A stretch of DNA of 64,000 nt, taken from assembly GCF_018446385.1 (NCBI RefSeq), contig NC_055996.1:13627317-13691316 (forward strand). Direction: 5' to 3'. The stretch comes from Zingiber officinale. Lineage: Eukaryota > Streptophyta > Magnoliopsida > Zingiberales > Zingiberaceae. Position 1 is the stretch's first letter, and each line of letters starts with the position of its first letter. The notes below the pieces were generated by a model, which was not told where the DNA came from, made no database searches, and saw nothing but the letters and a program-made list of their open reading frames with translations. The position numbers were made by a program, and so were the translations under genes. Positions 1 through 12,535 of the stretch are shown here, one piece after another.

Positions 1-2723
1 CTCTGCACTCCCGGACAACGGACAGAACCATGCGTCCATCCCGCCTCCTCGCCTACTCCGTCCGAGGGTCTTCCGGCATAACTTGGAAGTCATCCTCACC
101 TGTAATAAAAATGTAGTGAGTCTATGACCCAGCAAGTACAGACCAATATGCATAAGAGGATATCCATAAAGTAGAGGAGGTAGTAACTAGAAACCAAACG
201 AAAGCATAAGTCAGATATCATATAGCAGAAGAAATACTCATTGCACAAGTCATCCTATATAGCTAATATGGTGAATATGTCACATATCCGGTAACCACAA
301 TTTGAGCCAGTCAACAGTCCCATGATCCTAGAGGTACCTCATAGAGAACATGCATTCAGTCATATAGCCGAAGCTAACCATATCAGTCAAGTTTGGATGG
401 GCCCTCCCCGGAGCTCATCCCAGGTCACCCATCCTGTACTGCTACCACATATGCTCATATTCAACCATCTAGCTACATAAAAAAACTTAACCCACCTATA
501 ACATAACATAACTTAGTCATTAATTCCATTCTCCTGTAGCCAGTAACCATGCCATTTCACAATACCCTTTTCAATCAAACTTTACCTAACTTAAGAAAAA
601 TTATAAGCAGTATAGAATTCTCATGCAATGAAATAACTGATGAATAGTAATTAAAGCTTACAAAACAAGACCATGAACTTTAAAAAGGACAAATCCGTAC
701 CTATGGCAGTTATCAGTCCAAAAAATCCATCTCACAAAAATCCCAAACAGCATTGATTAAAGGTTCCAACAAAACAAGCTAACCAATTTCCTATCAAAGT
801 CGGTCATGAATTTCTAACAACAACATAAGAAGACGAAAACATTAACAATCCAATCGATCCAACCCCACCAGAGCCCAGAAATTCTTGGAAACCTCAGTAA
901 AGAAAACCGAGAACCAAAAGAAAAGAGAACACCATTCTAGTCAGCCGAAATCACCGGAAACAGATCAGAATTCCGAACCTATCAAGGAAGAAGAATACAA
1001 CCCCGAATACACCATAATCCTCACAAAAACCTCAAATCATACCCATAAATGACATCACACAGTAGGGAATTGGTATCGAAAGGAACTGCACAAAGATTCC
1101 AAAACCCAAAATCTCCACAAGAATCCTCATCTTCAACCAAAATTTCATATCGAGCCTAACTCACAACAAGCATTTCTGTTCAGCAATTTAGCAAACAGGT
1201 AACGTGCATCACACCAAACTTCGTTCATTTACAGAAAACTCGAATCCAACATTAAACCCGCTTATCTAATACCAGTCAAATCCACCAAGAGAGTATAACG
1301 AAGAATTCGATTCCATCCAAAAGCCAAAGCACAGCCAAAAATCCCAATCCAAGACACAACTTAACAGAGCGAAGGCCAAATAGCAACATCTCTAAGGAAA
1401 ACCAATCAAAAACATCTCCAACAAGACTACAAGAAAACCAATCGAACACATCTCCAACGAGAAGAACATTTGGATACATCTACAAGAAAACCAATCAAAA
1501 ACATCTACCATCAGAGCAATCGGCAATCGGAACCTCCACAAGGAAAGAAACGAAAACAAACAGCATCCTCTACAAGAAGAACAACTGTTGGAACCTATAT
1601 CATGCGTCTCAACTTCTCTAGGTTTTTTTTTTTCCCCATCCTTCTGTACCTTGCAGATATCAAGCTATCACAGTGGAATACACTTGCAACCGAATCTATC
1701 CAACCTTAGAGAACCCACGAGAAGAAACAAATGCTTTATAAATCAAAGAGAAAAGTACCATCATCTTGTCCCAAATCCTTCGACTGTACATGGAGGAAAT
1801 CCAACACCAACGCAACAGATCAAGGCTATCAAAACATGAACCCTAACTCAAATCAACATGAAGAACCCGACAGAGCCAAGCCATCTTGCGGAAAACCCAA
1901 ATTCACACTCGAAACCCGAAGGAAACCACAGGCGAAGCAAAAATCATCACAGAACATGGATTCACAGACCATTCGATCAAATAAACCTCATCCATAAGCA
2001 TTTCACCTCCTATGTTACTCTCCCTTACCTCATGGATTTCAAGAAATCACAAGGATCTGAACTTGCCTTTCTCGGTTTTTTTTTCTTCCTCTCCACGACA
2101 TTCCCAGCAGCCCTCGCGACTTCCGCCACTTGCTCGCGATTCCACGCCCGATCTGCTACCCTCGTTCACTCGTTGGCGTGCTGCTGATGTGGTGATCGCC
2201 GGACTCGTCGCCTGCTTGCAATGTCCTTGGAGGAGATGTTCGTTTAGGTCGGCGCCTGGCTGGGTCTTTGAGTTCGGCGGAGAGTTTGGTCGGAAGCGGT
2301 GGAGGTGAAATGGGTGAAGGAGGCGACGCGATTTGGGGAGAACAGTGAAGAAATCATGAACTTATACCTAGCCTTTATATATACCTAGGTCAATTAAATC
2401 TGAATCTTAAGTAATTGAGCTCAATTAACTCCTAACTTAATTGGGTATTTCTAAACATACCCAATTAAATCCCTTAAAACCTAACATATTTCCCTAAAAA
2501 TTCATAAACATTTCAGTAAACTCCGTAAATTCATATCAAGTTAATTCCTGATAAATCATCCATAAAAATATATTTATTTATTTATTATTTAAATTCGAAT
2601 ATATTATAACATATTCGATTACACATAATTTAAACTAGCCACTTAAACTAAACTCCATTTTAATTATACTCAACCTAATTAAATATTTACTTTTAATTAA
2701 AACAATTAATTTGGGACATTACA
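1..2723 (-). mobile_element. Ty3/gypsy-type LTR (partial), inserted in element C
   Basis: Read on the minus strand, the sequence starts at 2723 with TGTAATGTCCC, the kind of 5'-TG LTR start common in plant Ty3/gypsy (Tekay/Del-like) elements. It interrupts the second ORF of element C in mid reading frame. A TATA-like TATATATAAA lies at 2374-2383 on the minus strand, followed downstream by a GC-richer transcribed-looking stretch (2,050-2,340). No coding domain is visible: short ORFs between 1,270 and 2,310 look like chance frames. The left end is outside the window, so the length, target duplication and solo-versus-full status cannot be decided. The superfamily is inferred from LTR style only, because no pol is seen. 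Confidence 0.6.
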
Positions 2724-2769
2724 TAACCCCTACTCCGAGATTGGCAATATAAGCAGTGAGGACATGACA

Positions 2770-3552
2770 CTAAATCATATGAACCTTAAATGAAGTGTTG
2801 TACCCTGAATAGTAAATGATAGATCTGAATACCCAGTAGCCTAAGTCAAAGTCTAGTCTATGTCGAAGAGCGTACATCAAAAAAAGATGAACTGGTCGCA
2901 AAACGCCCTGATCTCCAGATGATAAAGGATAAATGCAAGACACGATCATCTTATAAAAAGCATTGTCTCTTGGACTAAGGGGTACAGTTGACATCTTTTT
3001 AGGACGAGGTCCTTCAAAGAAGTCAGCATACATGAGATCTAGAGTCAGATGAGAGAAAGGAGCAGGTAACGGATCAGGAAGAGACTTCCTAAAAAAGATA
3101 CGGTTAACTGACGGTCGGATCCGTAGAAATCGAAGAAACATGTCAAGATCAAATAACATGTCTCGAGTAGCAACTCTAATCCTAAAATGATGGGGATCAA
3201 GTTCACACAAGTTGTGGTAAAATTCCGAACAGAGAATAGGATTGTATGCATGTCTACAAAAGATGATGCTATCAAGTTTATAGTGTTGATTGATCTCTAT
3301 GACCTCAGGACAAAAGGTTTGATAGAATTGGAGATCCAAACAACGAGTACCGATAACCTTAAATTTTTTATTAGGAAAAGATAGACGCAATTCTTTGGTA
3401 GAGAACCTAGGATCTTGGCTAGGATTAAGAGAGCTAGCCTCTCTTTGTGCAATAGCTCTACTTTTCTCACTATAACAAATAAATAAAATGCAATAAGTAA
3501 CTTGTGCAAAAGTATTAAAAGGAATAGAATAAAAGGAAGTTTACCGAGGCAT
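2770..3552 (-). pseudogene. Second ORF of element C (plant-transposon-protein-like), spliced, truncated
   Basis: The start ATG is at 3552. Exon 1 is 3552-3545 (Met-Pro-Arg split), an intron lies at 3544-3470 (GT...AG, 75 bp), and exon 2 runs from 3469 to a stop at 2770-2772, giving 235 codons. The protein aligns by eye with the element B ORF at 16,196-17,446. Shared features are DPRF.T.ELR near the N terminus, a CP..LEVI-like segment, H.TLD.MY..FF.G.R, and a MRPF-like segment near the end. After the stop the homologous frame continues for about 15 codons and is then cut at 2,723 by the gypsy-type LTR. The family looks like the 'putative plant transposon protein' ORFs found in plant retroelements (Transposase_32-type; recalled, not searched). 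Its biochemical role is unknown. It is not functional here. Confidence 0.7.
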
Positions 3553-3648
3553 ATTTGGATGGGAAGAGGCTGGAATCGGCGAGTAGTATAGGAGATAGAA
3601 GAGTAGAAGAATGGATTTGGATGAGTTGTGAGGGTTGCTCTCTTCTGC

Positions 3649-3970
3649 TTATATAGAAGATGATCGGTCGACCGATCAAGGGTTCGGTCGACCGATTAAG
3701 GGTTCGGTCGACCGATCCCTTAAATCTCTCATCCTTTTGACCGGTGAGCAGACATTCGGTCGACCGATAAAACGGTTCGGTCGACCGGAACTTTAATTTT
3801 GGCACGGATACAGGGAAGGTGAAGGGTAGTTGAACAGATGAGAGTTATGTTTTCAGTCGACCGATAAAACGGTTCGGTCGACCAAATAATTAAACCAGTC
3901 GTCATGTGGCATAATAAAAGTGGCATATTAAAAGGGTTCGGTTCAGTCGACCGAACCAATTGTTCGGTCG
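3649..3970 (-). promoter_or_regulatory. Putative internal promoter of element C: palindrome cluster plus TATA
   Basis: On the minus strand, repeated copies of the palindrome TCGGTCGACCGA lie at 3,660-3,970. They are followed by TATATAA at 3655-3649 and then about 100 bp to the second ORF's ATG. The same palindrome-then-TATA order occurs in the LTR of this family: palindromes at 9,570-10,030 with TATAAA near 9,557-9,568. This suggests a U3-like promoter placed inside the element. No transcript evidence is available. Confidence 0.5.
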
Positions 3971-3984
3971 ACGGATCTTTAATA

Positions 3985-4915
3985 ATTAATTTTTTTTAAA
4001 TAAAAATAATTTTTAATAAGTTAAAATAATTTTTAATAAGTTAAAATAATTTTTAATAAGTTTAAAATAATTTTTTAATAAGTTTAAAATAATTTTTAAT
4101 AAGTTTAAAATAATTTTTAATAAGTTTAAAATAATTTTTAATATTTTTAAAATAATTTTTAATAAGTTTAAAATAATTTTTAATAAGTTTAAAATAATTA
4201 TTAATATTTTTAAAATAATTTTTAATAAGTTTAAAATAATTTTTAATATTTTTTAAAATAATTTTAATAAGATTAAAATAATTTTAATATTTTTAAAATA
4301 ATTTTAATAAGTTTAAAATAATTTTTAATAAGTTTAAAATAATTTTAATATTTTTAAAATAATTTTAATAAGATTAAAATAATTTTAATAAGTTTAAAAT
4401 AATTTTAATATTTTTAAAATAATTTTTAATAAGATTAAAATAATTTTTAATAAGTTTAAAATAATTTTAATAAATTTTAAATAATTTTAATAAGTTTAAA
4501 ATAATTTTAATAAATTTAAAATAATTTTAATATTTTAAAATTAATTTTTAATAAGTTTAAAATAATTTTAATAAATTTAAAATAATTTTTAATAAGTTTA
4601 AAATAATTTTTTAATAAGATTAAAATAATTTTTAATAAGTTTAAAATAATTTTTAATAAGTTTAAAATAATTTTTAATAAATTTAAAATAATTTTTAATA
4701 AGTTTAAAATAATTTTTAATAAGTTTAAAATAATTTTTACTATTTTTAAAATAATTTTTAATAAGATTAAAATAATTTTTAATAAGTTTAAAATAATTTT
4801 TTAATAAGATTAAAATAATTTTTAATAAGTTTAAAATAATTTTTAATAAATTTAAAATAATTTTTAATAAATTTAAAATAATTTTTAATAAATTTTTAAG
4901 ATAATTTTAGTTTGA
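3985..4915. repeat. AT-rich tandem array in element C
   Basis: Roughly 40 imperfect copies of a 21-23 bp unit of the type AATTTTTAATAAGTTTAAA, almost pure A/T, lie between gag and the internal promoter. Comparable arrays sit at the same place in element B (17,717-18,233) and element A (23,480-24,160). No coding sequence is present. Confidence 0.9.
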
Positions 4916-5339
4916 ATTAGAATTAAATTTTGTTTGAATTAGAATTGAATTTTGAAAGAGGTTATTGAACCCATGTTAGATTCAAACTTAGCTTTGGGTT
5001 AATCAAGCAGGCGTCCTAAGGATAAGTTTCAGTTCAGTGGCGAGGCATATGACCTACTTGAATATCATTAGACCACTTACTGAAGACTTTCCAAACTGTT
5101 CCTGCCCAAAAAACTTAATACTAAATTTTGGTCTAAATAGCCCATGTTTGACTGGGGTAGCTTCGGTCAGATCCAGGTAGAATTCCATATTCAACCTAGA
5201 CATGCCTTCGATAGAGTTTCCTTGACGTACTATCATCCCAATCCATTCCGGTACTATGTTATAGGGTTTGGTAAACCTTTTTCATCTAACCGTTCTAATA
5301 ATCCTAATCCTAAGTATTGAGTTTGTTTTAATTAAGTTG

Positions 5340-6958
5340 GTTGGATTGTTTTTCTAGTTGCTCCCCCTGAGTCATAGCTTAGATAAGGTCTATCTAAGTA
5401 ATGGATTTGACTCTTAGGGACCAAGTAGTGGTTTGGTTTGATTGGTTTGGTTAAGTGTTTTGTTTGAACTCATGCTTGGACTTGACTTCTAACATTTTGA
5501 CTAATTAGAGACATGTATGATTTGTTTGTTTTGTTCCGTTTGTAGCCAAGCCCCGATTTGTTGTACACGGCTCGTTGCGATCCAAGTACCATATTTAGAC
5601 ACTTGGATCTCATTTCGAACCTTTCAAAAGTTTTCTTGAGTCGCTCGACTTAACCTTTCAAATCGGAATTTCCTTTCTCGAGTTTTTCAACTTGAGTCGA
5701 AGTTCCGACTTGAACTTGGTTAGTCGAGTCACTCAAGCTAACTTGTTGCTTAAGGTGGTCTATTTCCTTAAGTAATAAGTTATTTTGTTTTTCCGATTTT
5801 GCTAATTTTTTAAACAAGCATTTAACTACTTTAAGTAAATTTGACTTTGAATAAATCGTTACCATATTCGGATCTTCCGATCCGGTGCTTCTCTCAGAAT
5901 CGTACTCGTCCTCGGACTCGGAGTCGGAATCTTCATTTCTTGCCATAATGCAAGATGGCTTGAGTGCTTTGTTTGTTCCGTGTCAGATTCGTCGGAAGAG
6001 GTTTCGTCCCAAGTCGCTTGAAGTGCCTTCTTCCGTCTTGTCGATTTGGGTCGTTCTTCTTTCCGATTTGGGCATTCGTTTTTGAAATGCCCCTTTTTGT
6101 TGCATCCATAAGAAATCATTTCTGATTTGTTTTGGATCTGGTTTGGTGGAGTCTTTTTGGTATTTCTTCTGAACTTTTTCTTAGTCAACAATCTTCGGAC
6201 CATATTGACTAGTTCTTCTTCGTTTGTTGAGTCTGAGTCTGACTCGCTTTCAGACTCGATCTTCGTTTTTGATTTTGTCTCTTTGCTTGAACCTGCATAC
6301 AAAGCAACTCCTTTCTCGACATGGCTCATGTTAGATTGCTCATGTAATTCCAACTTGCAAAACAATTCATCTAATTTAAGAATTGAAAGATCTTTGGAAA
6401 CTTTGTACGCATCTACAATTGATGCCCACAAAGCATTCCTCGGAAAAGTGTTTAGAGCGTACCTTATCGTATCGTGATTTTTGAGTTCGTGTCCGATCAG
6501 GTGAAGACCGTTGAGGATGTCCTTTAGTCGGGCATGTAGTTGCGAGGCCGTCTCTCCAGGAAACATTTTTATATTAAGTAAATTATTTAAAAGAAGATCT
6601 CGTTTGTTTACCTTCGAGTCATTGGTTCCTTCGTGTAATTTGACTAGTGAGTCCCACAAGTCTTTGGCGTTGTCGTAGGGACCAACTGGTTCAACTCCTC
6701 CATCATAAGTCCGCACTGAATGGTGTTGATCGCCTTGTAGTTCAGTTGTGCCTTCTTGATCATTTGGGGAGTCCATTCTTCTGGTTCTATTGTTGTTCCA
6801 TCCTTCGTTGGGGGAGTATATCCTTTCAAAATTGTGAACCAGAGCTCGATGTCGGACTTCAAGTAACACTCCATTCTATTCTTCCAATAACTAAAATTCT
6901 CTCCCTTGAATAGTGGAGGTCGAACCGTGCTATAGCCTTCTTGATATGAGTTCGACAT
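5340..6958 (-). pseudogene. gag of element C (copia type), frameshifted
   Basis: The protein starts at 6958 with MSNSYQEGY and has the DUF4219-like N terminus (YWKNRMECYL). It shifts frame near 6,660-6,690 and then continues through a UBN2-like gag core (NAKDLWDSLVKL, LHARLKDILNGL). A basic/acidic linker and one zinc knuckle region follow, then a Lys-rich stretch. The coiled-coil C terminus is in another frame (5,946-5,650) and degenerate. The zinc knuckle has lost its first Cys: it reads SYGC...H...C where the homologue in element A has CYGC. Gag would form the cytoplasmic virus-like particle that packages element RNA. This copy is not intact. Confidence 0.85.
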
Positions 6959-7102
6959 CCTTGCAAAACAAAGATCAAAAAGAAAAAGTATTTCCAAGAC
7001 TTTTGTCTTGGGATTAGTAGTGCTTGAAAAATAAAAAATAATGAAAAGAAAAGATTTTAAAAGTTGCTTTGAAAATCGATTAAGAAATTTTAGAGCTAAC
7101 CC

Positions 7103-7114
7103 GTTCTGATACCA
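7103..7114 (-). other. Primer-binding site of element C
   Basis: The minus strand reads TGGTATCAGAAC, one mismatch from the usual site complementary to the 3' end of plant initiator tRNA-Met (TGGTATCAGAGC). It lies two bases inside the 5' LTR boundary at 7,117. Confidence 0.8.
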
Positions 7115-7116
7115 AT

Positions 7117-10100
7117 TGATAGGATCGAGTAGCGCGATAGAGGGGGGGAGGGTGAATATCGCATCCTTTTAAAATTAATCGTTTCTTTGAAATCAAAGTC
7201 GTGCACAGCGGAAAGTAAATAGAGACAGTTTGTTTACTTCGTTCGGAGCCTAGCTCGACTCCTACTCGAAGGCCCGCGGTCCTTGACCGCACCGATGGGC
7301 AAAACACTAAAACTCTTCTCTCCGAAGTCCTCGAAGTGAAGCAGATCATACAGGTACAATAGAATAAGATAGTAACAAGCCTACTATCTTATTTGCAATT
7401 AAGTGAAAAACAAAATCGTTGGGTTCGTCAGGCCGCGAAAATCGCTTTTTCGCGTCGCGGAAACCCCGAGTCACCCAAAGCCATGGATCTCGTGCAAAGA
7501 TTCGTAAACAAAATTTTTCAAAAAACCTTTTTCTTGTACGAGTTTGTAAAACCTTTAGATCTACACTAAAGTTAAGATCATTACCCTTGATGCGCACCCC
7601 ACGCGAATCCCGCTCGTCCAAATGGTGCCGGATCTCAAGACCGTCAAGCGTACGGTCCTCTAGAAGTATCCACACGGACACACTAGATGGAGGTGACCAA
7701 AAACCAAGGTGTGCTAGCACCTATGTGGTTCGGCCAAGGAAGGAGGAGAGGGAGAGAGCAAGAAGAACTCTAGGAGGAAGAAGAAGGAATGAATGATGGA
7801 ATAATTTTCAAAATGAAAATTATTCTCCTCATTCAAGTGGCCGGCCACCTTCTCATGTCTAACTCCCATTTCCACATTAAATGCAATTAATGTGGAGTCA
7901 TAAAAGAGTTGTAACCCCCATGAGGTGGTACTCTAGGATGATGTGGATCAACACTATTGGTCCACATCTTGTCACCTCACTAAATGACATGGCAACAAGT
8001 GTAACCTCCTCATTTAATGTGGGCCGGCCACATTAAATGCTATGGAGGCTTGTAACCTCCATGAGGTGGCACACATTGATGATGTGGAGCAATCCTATTG
8101 GTCCACATCTTGCCAACTCACTAGTGATGTGGCAAAAAGTCAAGTCAAACATGACTTTTTCTCTTCCTCTCAAATCAAGTCAAACTTGATCAAATCTCTC
8201 TCATGGTTGATCTAATCCAACCATATGATTCAAGCCAACTTAATATAATGAATCTAATTCATTAAATTAAGTTGATTTAATGAGTCATAATCTAAATTAG
8301 ACTCATTGAATACATGAATCAACTTGAGTCCAACTCAATTAGCCCAATTTGGATTACTCTTAATCCAATATGATTCATCAAATGAATCTAATCCTCTTGG
8401 TTCATCATATGAACCAAATCTCCATCTAATTGTCCTTAGTGTGTGACCCTATAGGTTCTTGTAACGTTGGCAATGCCCTAAACCCATTTAGGAGCATAAG
8501 TAATGAGCGGTATCTAGCAACACATCATTACTACCCAAGTTACAAGAATGTCGAGATCCGACATCACCTTGTGACTACTAATTGTGACTCCTCACAATAT
8601 ATGTGACATTGTCCTTCTATCCTAGACATCTAGATTGATCAATGTGAGGCATAGACCGTGTCATCCTCTAATCAATCTAAATCTTGAACTCCAAGTAGAC
8701 TCACTCGATCAAATGAGCTCAACATCTAATGTTGACTCATTTGGGCATGGCCATGCACTTAGTGGTCTCACTCTATCAAGAATAGCGATGTCACTCCCGT
8801 CATATGGGAGGGATAGATCCCATCTACATCACTCACATCCCTCTGCATAATTCGTTACATACCCAGTAATCGCCTTTATAGTCCACCCAGTTACGGGTGA
8901 CGTTTGACGAAACCAAAGTACATAACTCTTTATGTAGGGATCCATGGTGACTTCAGGTCTAAGGACTACTAGTCATACTAATAGTCACATGAGAAAGTAT
9001 ATGACACTCATATAACGATCCATGATACTTTCTCATGGCGGGTCATTCAGTATACATTCTCTAATGCATACCCATGTGTCAGCTTGATATCTCTATATCC
9101 ATGACTTGTGAGATCAAGTCATCGAGCTGACCTACATGCTAGTCTTATTGTATTAACATTGTCCCTGAATGTTAATACTCGACTAGGAATGATTTAGAAT
9201 AGTGTTCCCTATATCATCTCACTATCGATTCAACTAATCGATTGATATAGGTATGAACATTCTACTCAAGGACGCTATTATACTTAGTCTATTTGGCACT
9301 AATACAAATAAGTATAATAACCAAACAAATGCCTTTATTAATATACAAGAATATGATATACATGAGTCCATACAATCATAAGATGATTGGCTCTAGGGCT
9401 CTAACTAACAAAAATATATATACCGACAAATGAATCGAAGATTTAGCGTAGGTCGGTGCTTTCGAATGACGCAGCTTGCTGTACTGATGAAGATGAGTCG
9501 CTTGAAGAGCAGTAACTTGTGATCAGAAAAGTTGTTCTGGCCTCTGACCTTGAGCCTGAATTTATAGGTGCACTGAGGTTCGGTCGACCGATCCCTCTGT
9601 TCAGTCGACCAAACTAGCTCCAATCACCCACAGCTGGAGTTTGACGATGGCTCGTAAATTCTGCATTAACTGGCCTTCAATGGTTCGGTCAACCGAACCC
9701 TTTTATCGGTCGACCGAACAAGGTTTTTCCTTGTTCGCTGAAATCTGCCGAGATCACCCTTTAATGCTGATTAAATGCTGATTGGATCGGTCGACCGATC
9801 CCCAGGTTCGGTCGACCGATCAGCTTCTATTTCCTTTGCTGTTGATCGATGCTGATGATCTGTCCTGTGCTGAGTCACTATGGTTCGATCGACCGATCTT
9901 CTGGTTCGGTCGACCGATCAAGCTTTTGACCGGACTGAACTCTGCTTTGCCTGATCTGAACTGATCTCTGGTCTGAGTCAAGCTGGTCGGTTGACCAATC
10001 CTCCTGTTCGGTCGACCGATCAAGCGGAATCTGCAAAACAGAGTTTAAACAATATTCCTGCAAAACAAGTATTAGCACAATAATATAATGCATGAGTAAT

Positions 10101-10551
10101 ATAGGCAGTAGAGTTGTCTTAATCTCAACTTGGAAACCTTCTCGGTTTCTTCAGTTGGATCAGCGACCTAAGGATGTTCCCTCTGGGAACCCGACCTCAC
10201 TGTCGCTCCTCCAGTTTGCTTACCTCAACCTACCTGCCAAACTTTGATCCTCCAGATCCAGTTTGGACTTTTCACTCAGCCTTGATCGACTCCCCAGGAC
10301 TTTTCTCTTGATCTTCAGTCCTCCAGACTTCTCGATCATACAGCCAAGCATTGGGTCCCCTTGACCTGCTTGGACTTGCACCTAGGTTCCACGATCTGCT
10401 AAGACTTTTCTGCCTAGCCTCCAGCTAGGACTTTCCCGGTTGAGTAAACATCCTGCACACTCAGTCAACTTGTTAGATCATAACAAGACTTAACTTGAAC
10501 CTTTGACAACATCAAAACTCAGGTTTGATTCTGGTGCAGTTTGCATCAACA
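7117..10551 (-). repeat. 5' LTR of element C, split by a solo LTR
   Basis: The LTR runs TGATAGGATCG... (7,117) to ...TTGCATCAACA (10,551). Without the insertion at 7,417-9,415 it is about 1.44 kb and closely resembles the 1.42-kb LTR of element A (26,400-27,820). Its U3 part holds many TCGGTCGACCGA palindromes (9,570-10,030), with a TATA box near 9,557-9,568 on the minus strand. No coding sequence is present. Confidence 0.8.
7417..9410. mobile_element. Solo LTR F (about 2.0 kb)
   Basis: It is bounded by a perfect 5-bp duplication AAAAT at 7,412-7,416 and 9,411-9,415. The ends are CGTTGGG... (TG mutated to CG at the first base) and ...CTAACTAACA. It matches, with scattered differences, the sequence at 55,082-63,775 once element D is removed. 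No gag or pol is present, so this is the LTR-LTR recombination remnant of an element whose internal part is not in the window. Short ORFs such as the one near 8,635 occur in both copies but look like LTR sequence, not genes. Confidence 0.75.
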
Positions 10552-11392
10552 CTTCCCTGTTCGTCGAGATTTTCCAAGATTCTCATTTACTGTGCATTAA
10601 TGGTTGGTTGGTTCGGTCGACCGATCCATGGGTTCGGTCGACCGATCAACTCTATTTCCTTCTCCTTCTGATCGGTGTTGATTCTGTGCTGCGTCATCAG
10701 GTTCGGTCGACCGAACATATTGATCGGTCGACCGAACATATTTATCGGTCGACCGATCAAGCTTTGATCTGACTCGGTCTATTCTGGTCTGATCTGAACA
10801 CTACTTTGATTTCTTCTTGTTCGGTCGACCTATTCACCTATTCGGTCGATCGATCCAGCCGGATCTACAAAATAATGTTAGACAAAACATCCTGCAAAAT
10901 AAATGTTAGCAACAATAATATTATAATGCATGAGTAATATAAAAGACCGTAGAACTGTCTTGACCTCAACTTGGAAACCTTCCCGGTTTCTTCAGTTGGA
11001 TCGGCAACTTAAGGTTGTTCCCTTCGGGAACCCGACCTCACTGTCGCTCCTCCAGTTGTTTACCTCAACCTACCTGCCAAACTTAGATCCTCCAGATCTA
11101 GTTTAGACTTTTCACTTAGTTTTGATCGGCTCGCCAGGATTTTTCTCTTGATCTTCGGTCCTCCAGACCTCTCGATCACACCGCCAAGTGTCAGGTCCCC
11201 TAGACCCACTTGGACTTGCACCTGGGTTCCACGATCTGCTAAGATTTCTCCTGCCTAGTCTCCAACTAGGTCTTTCCCGGTTGAGTAAACAGCCTGCACA
11301 CTCAGTCAACTTGTTAGATCACAACAAGACTTAACTTGAACCTTTGACAATATCAAAACTTAGGTTTGATTCTGGTGCAATTTGCACCAACA
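10552..11392 (-). repeat. 3' LTR of element A, truncated
   Basis: It matches the right-hand 840 bp of A's 5' LTR (27,001-27,820), beginning at the same CTTCCCTGTTCG and ending ...TTGCACCAACA. It includes three to five TCGGTCGACCGA palindromes at 10,612-10,850. The missing part would lie to the left of element C. Confidence 0.8.
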
Positions 11393-11410
11393 ATCTCCCC
11401 CTTTTTGATG
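11393..11410 (-). other. Polypurine tract of element A
   Basis: The minus strand reads CATCAAAAAGGGGGAGAT directly before the 3' LTR. This purine run is the expected second-strand primer site of an LTR retrotransposon. Confidence 0.8.
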
Positions 11411-12535
11411 TTTGGCAACCAAGGTTCAAAGTTAAGTTAAGTTAAAATATACAAAAAATTAAATAAACAAGCAATTTAACTTTTAATTCTCCCCCTGAGT
11501 TAAACAACTCCCCCTAAATTCTCTATCTCTCCCCCTTTGACACGCATCAAAAATAGGGGAACACTTCAAAACCAATTTAAAAGAAAATCTTTGAGTTTAA
11601 AAATAAGTTTTATAATCCAGTTAAAATTTCACAAAGTTTTTAAACCTATAGCAGTTTGTGAAATAATATTTGAAAAACATAACAAATTTTAGATAAATCT
11701 TTTGAAGAATTTGAAAAATATATGAAAAGTTAATGAAGTTAAGATTTTAGAAACATAGCAAAGTTAAAATTTTACCATAAGTAAAGTGTTTAGGAAAAAT
11801 CCAATCTGAAAAATTATTGTTTTTATAAAAAATATATAGGAAGAGTGAAATAAAGATTTAGAAAAGACATATAAGAATTAAAGAATTTTTTGGTACAATA
11901 TATAATAATTTTGAAAAAAAAATTGAGAAGTGTAAAATTGTGAAAAAATTTCAAAAAAAATTTAAAAATAATTGGGAAAATGAACTTATGAACAGGAAAA
12001 GATTTGGAAAATTTGTAAGGTAGACTTGAAAAATATTGCTCGAAGCTCCCCCTAAAGTTGATAATATCCTAAAAGTCCAAGCATGGTTAAAAAGCTAAGG
12101 AAAAAATGTCCTTATAATGAAATGTCCAACCTTTGTACAAAGCTAACTACCACAAGATAGTAGTTATTGACCCAGATTGGTCAATTTGAGTATTTAGGAC
12201 TAACTAGGTTGTTACTAGATAGTTGACACAAATTGATCCATGTATGTTGTTTAAAGCCCAGATTTATAGCGATGCACTGACATAAGCATCTGAAATCTTA
12301 GGCTAGGTCCTAAGCATCTCACCCATTCTAAGTTATCAAGCAAGAGACCCTACTGTGTTTGTGAGATGTTGGCTCCTAGAACTATAGGATCATCCAATTC
12401 TACGGTAGAACCTAGGCTACTCTAGAAAATGAAAATATTTGAAAGAGTTTTGAAAACCAAAATTTGAAAAGGGAATTTGTACAAAAAATAATTTAAAAAA
12501 CTACTAAGTAATATTTTGAAAGCATGTTAAGAAAC
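11411..12535 (-). other. Non-coding 3' region of element A
   Basis: AT-rich sequence between the pol stop codon and the polypurine tract. It has runs of CTCCCCCT (for example 11,490-11,540) but no ORF with recognisable similarity. Confidence 0.6.

Larger units (their letters stand above)
2724..10551 (-). mobile_element. Element C: pol-less copia-related retrotransposon (left end lost)
   Basis: In transcription order on the minus strand it has a 5' LTR (10,551 to 7,117, interrupted by a solo LTR), a tRNA-Met primer site (7,103-7,114), gag (6,958 to about 5,340), an AT-rich tandem array (4,915 to 3,985), a palindrome cluster with TATA (3,970 to 3,649), and a two-exon second ORF (3,552 to 2,770). 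There is no protease, integrase or RT. The 3' end is replaced by the gypsy-type LTR at 2,723. Its 5' LTR ends in ...CATCAACA at 10,551, and the adjacent sequence is element A's LTR from its middle onward. C therefore most likely inserted into A's 3' LTR, with 10,552-10,556 (CTTCC) as the expected right target duplication. Confidence 0.75.

Noticed and set aside
8635..8850. Small ORF repeated at 63,000-63,215 with conserved sequence
   Set aside because: Conservation comes from the shared LTR family; substitutions are not codon-biased as far as can be seen by eye.
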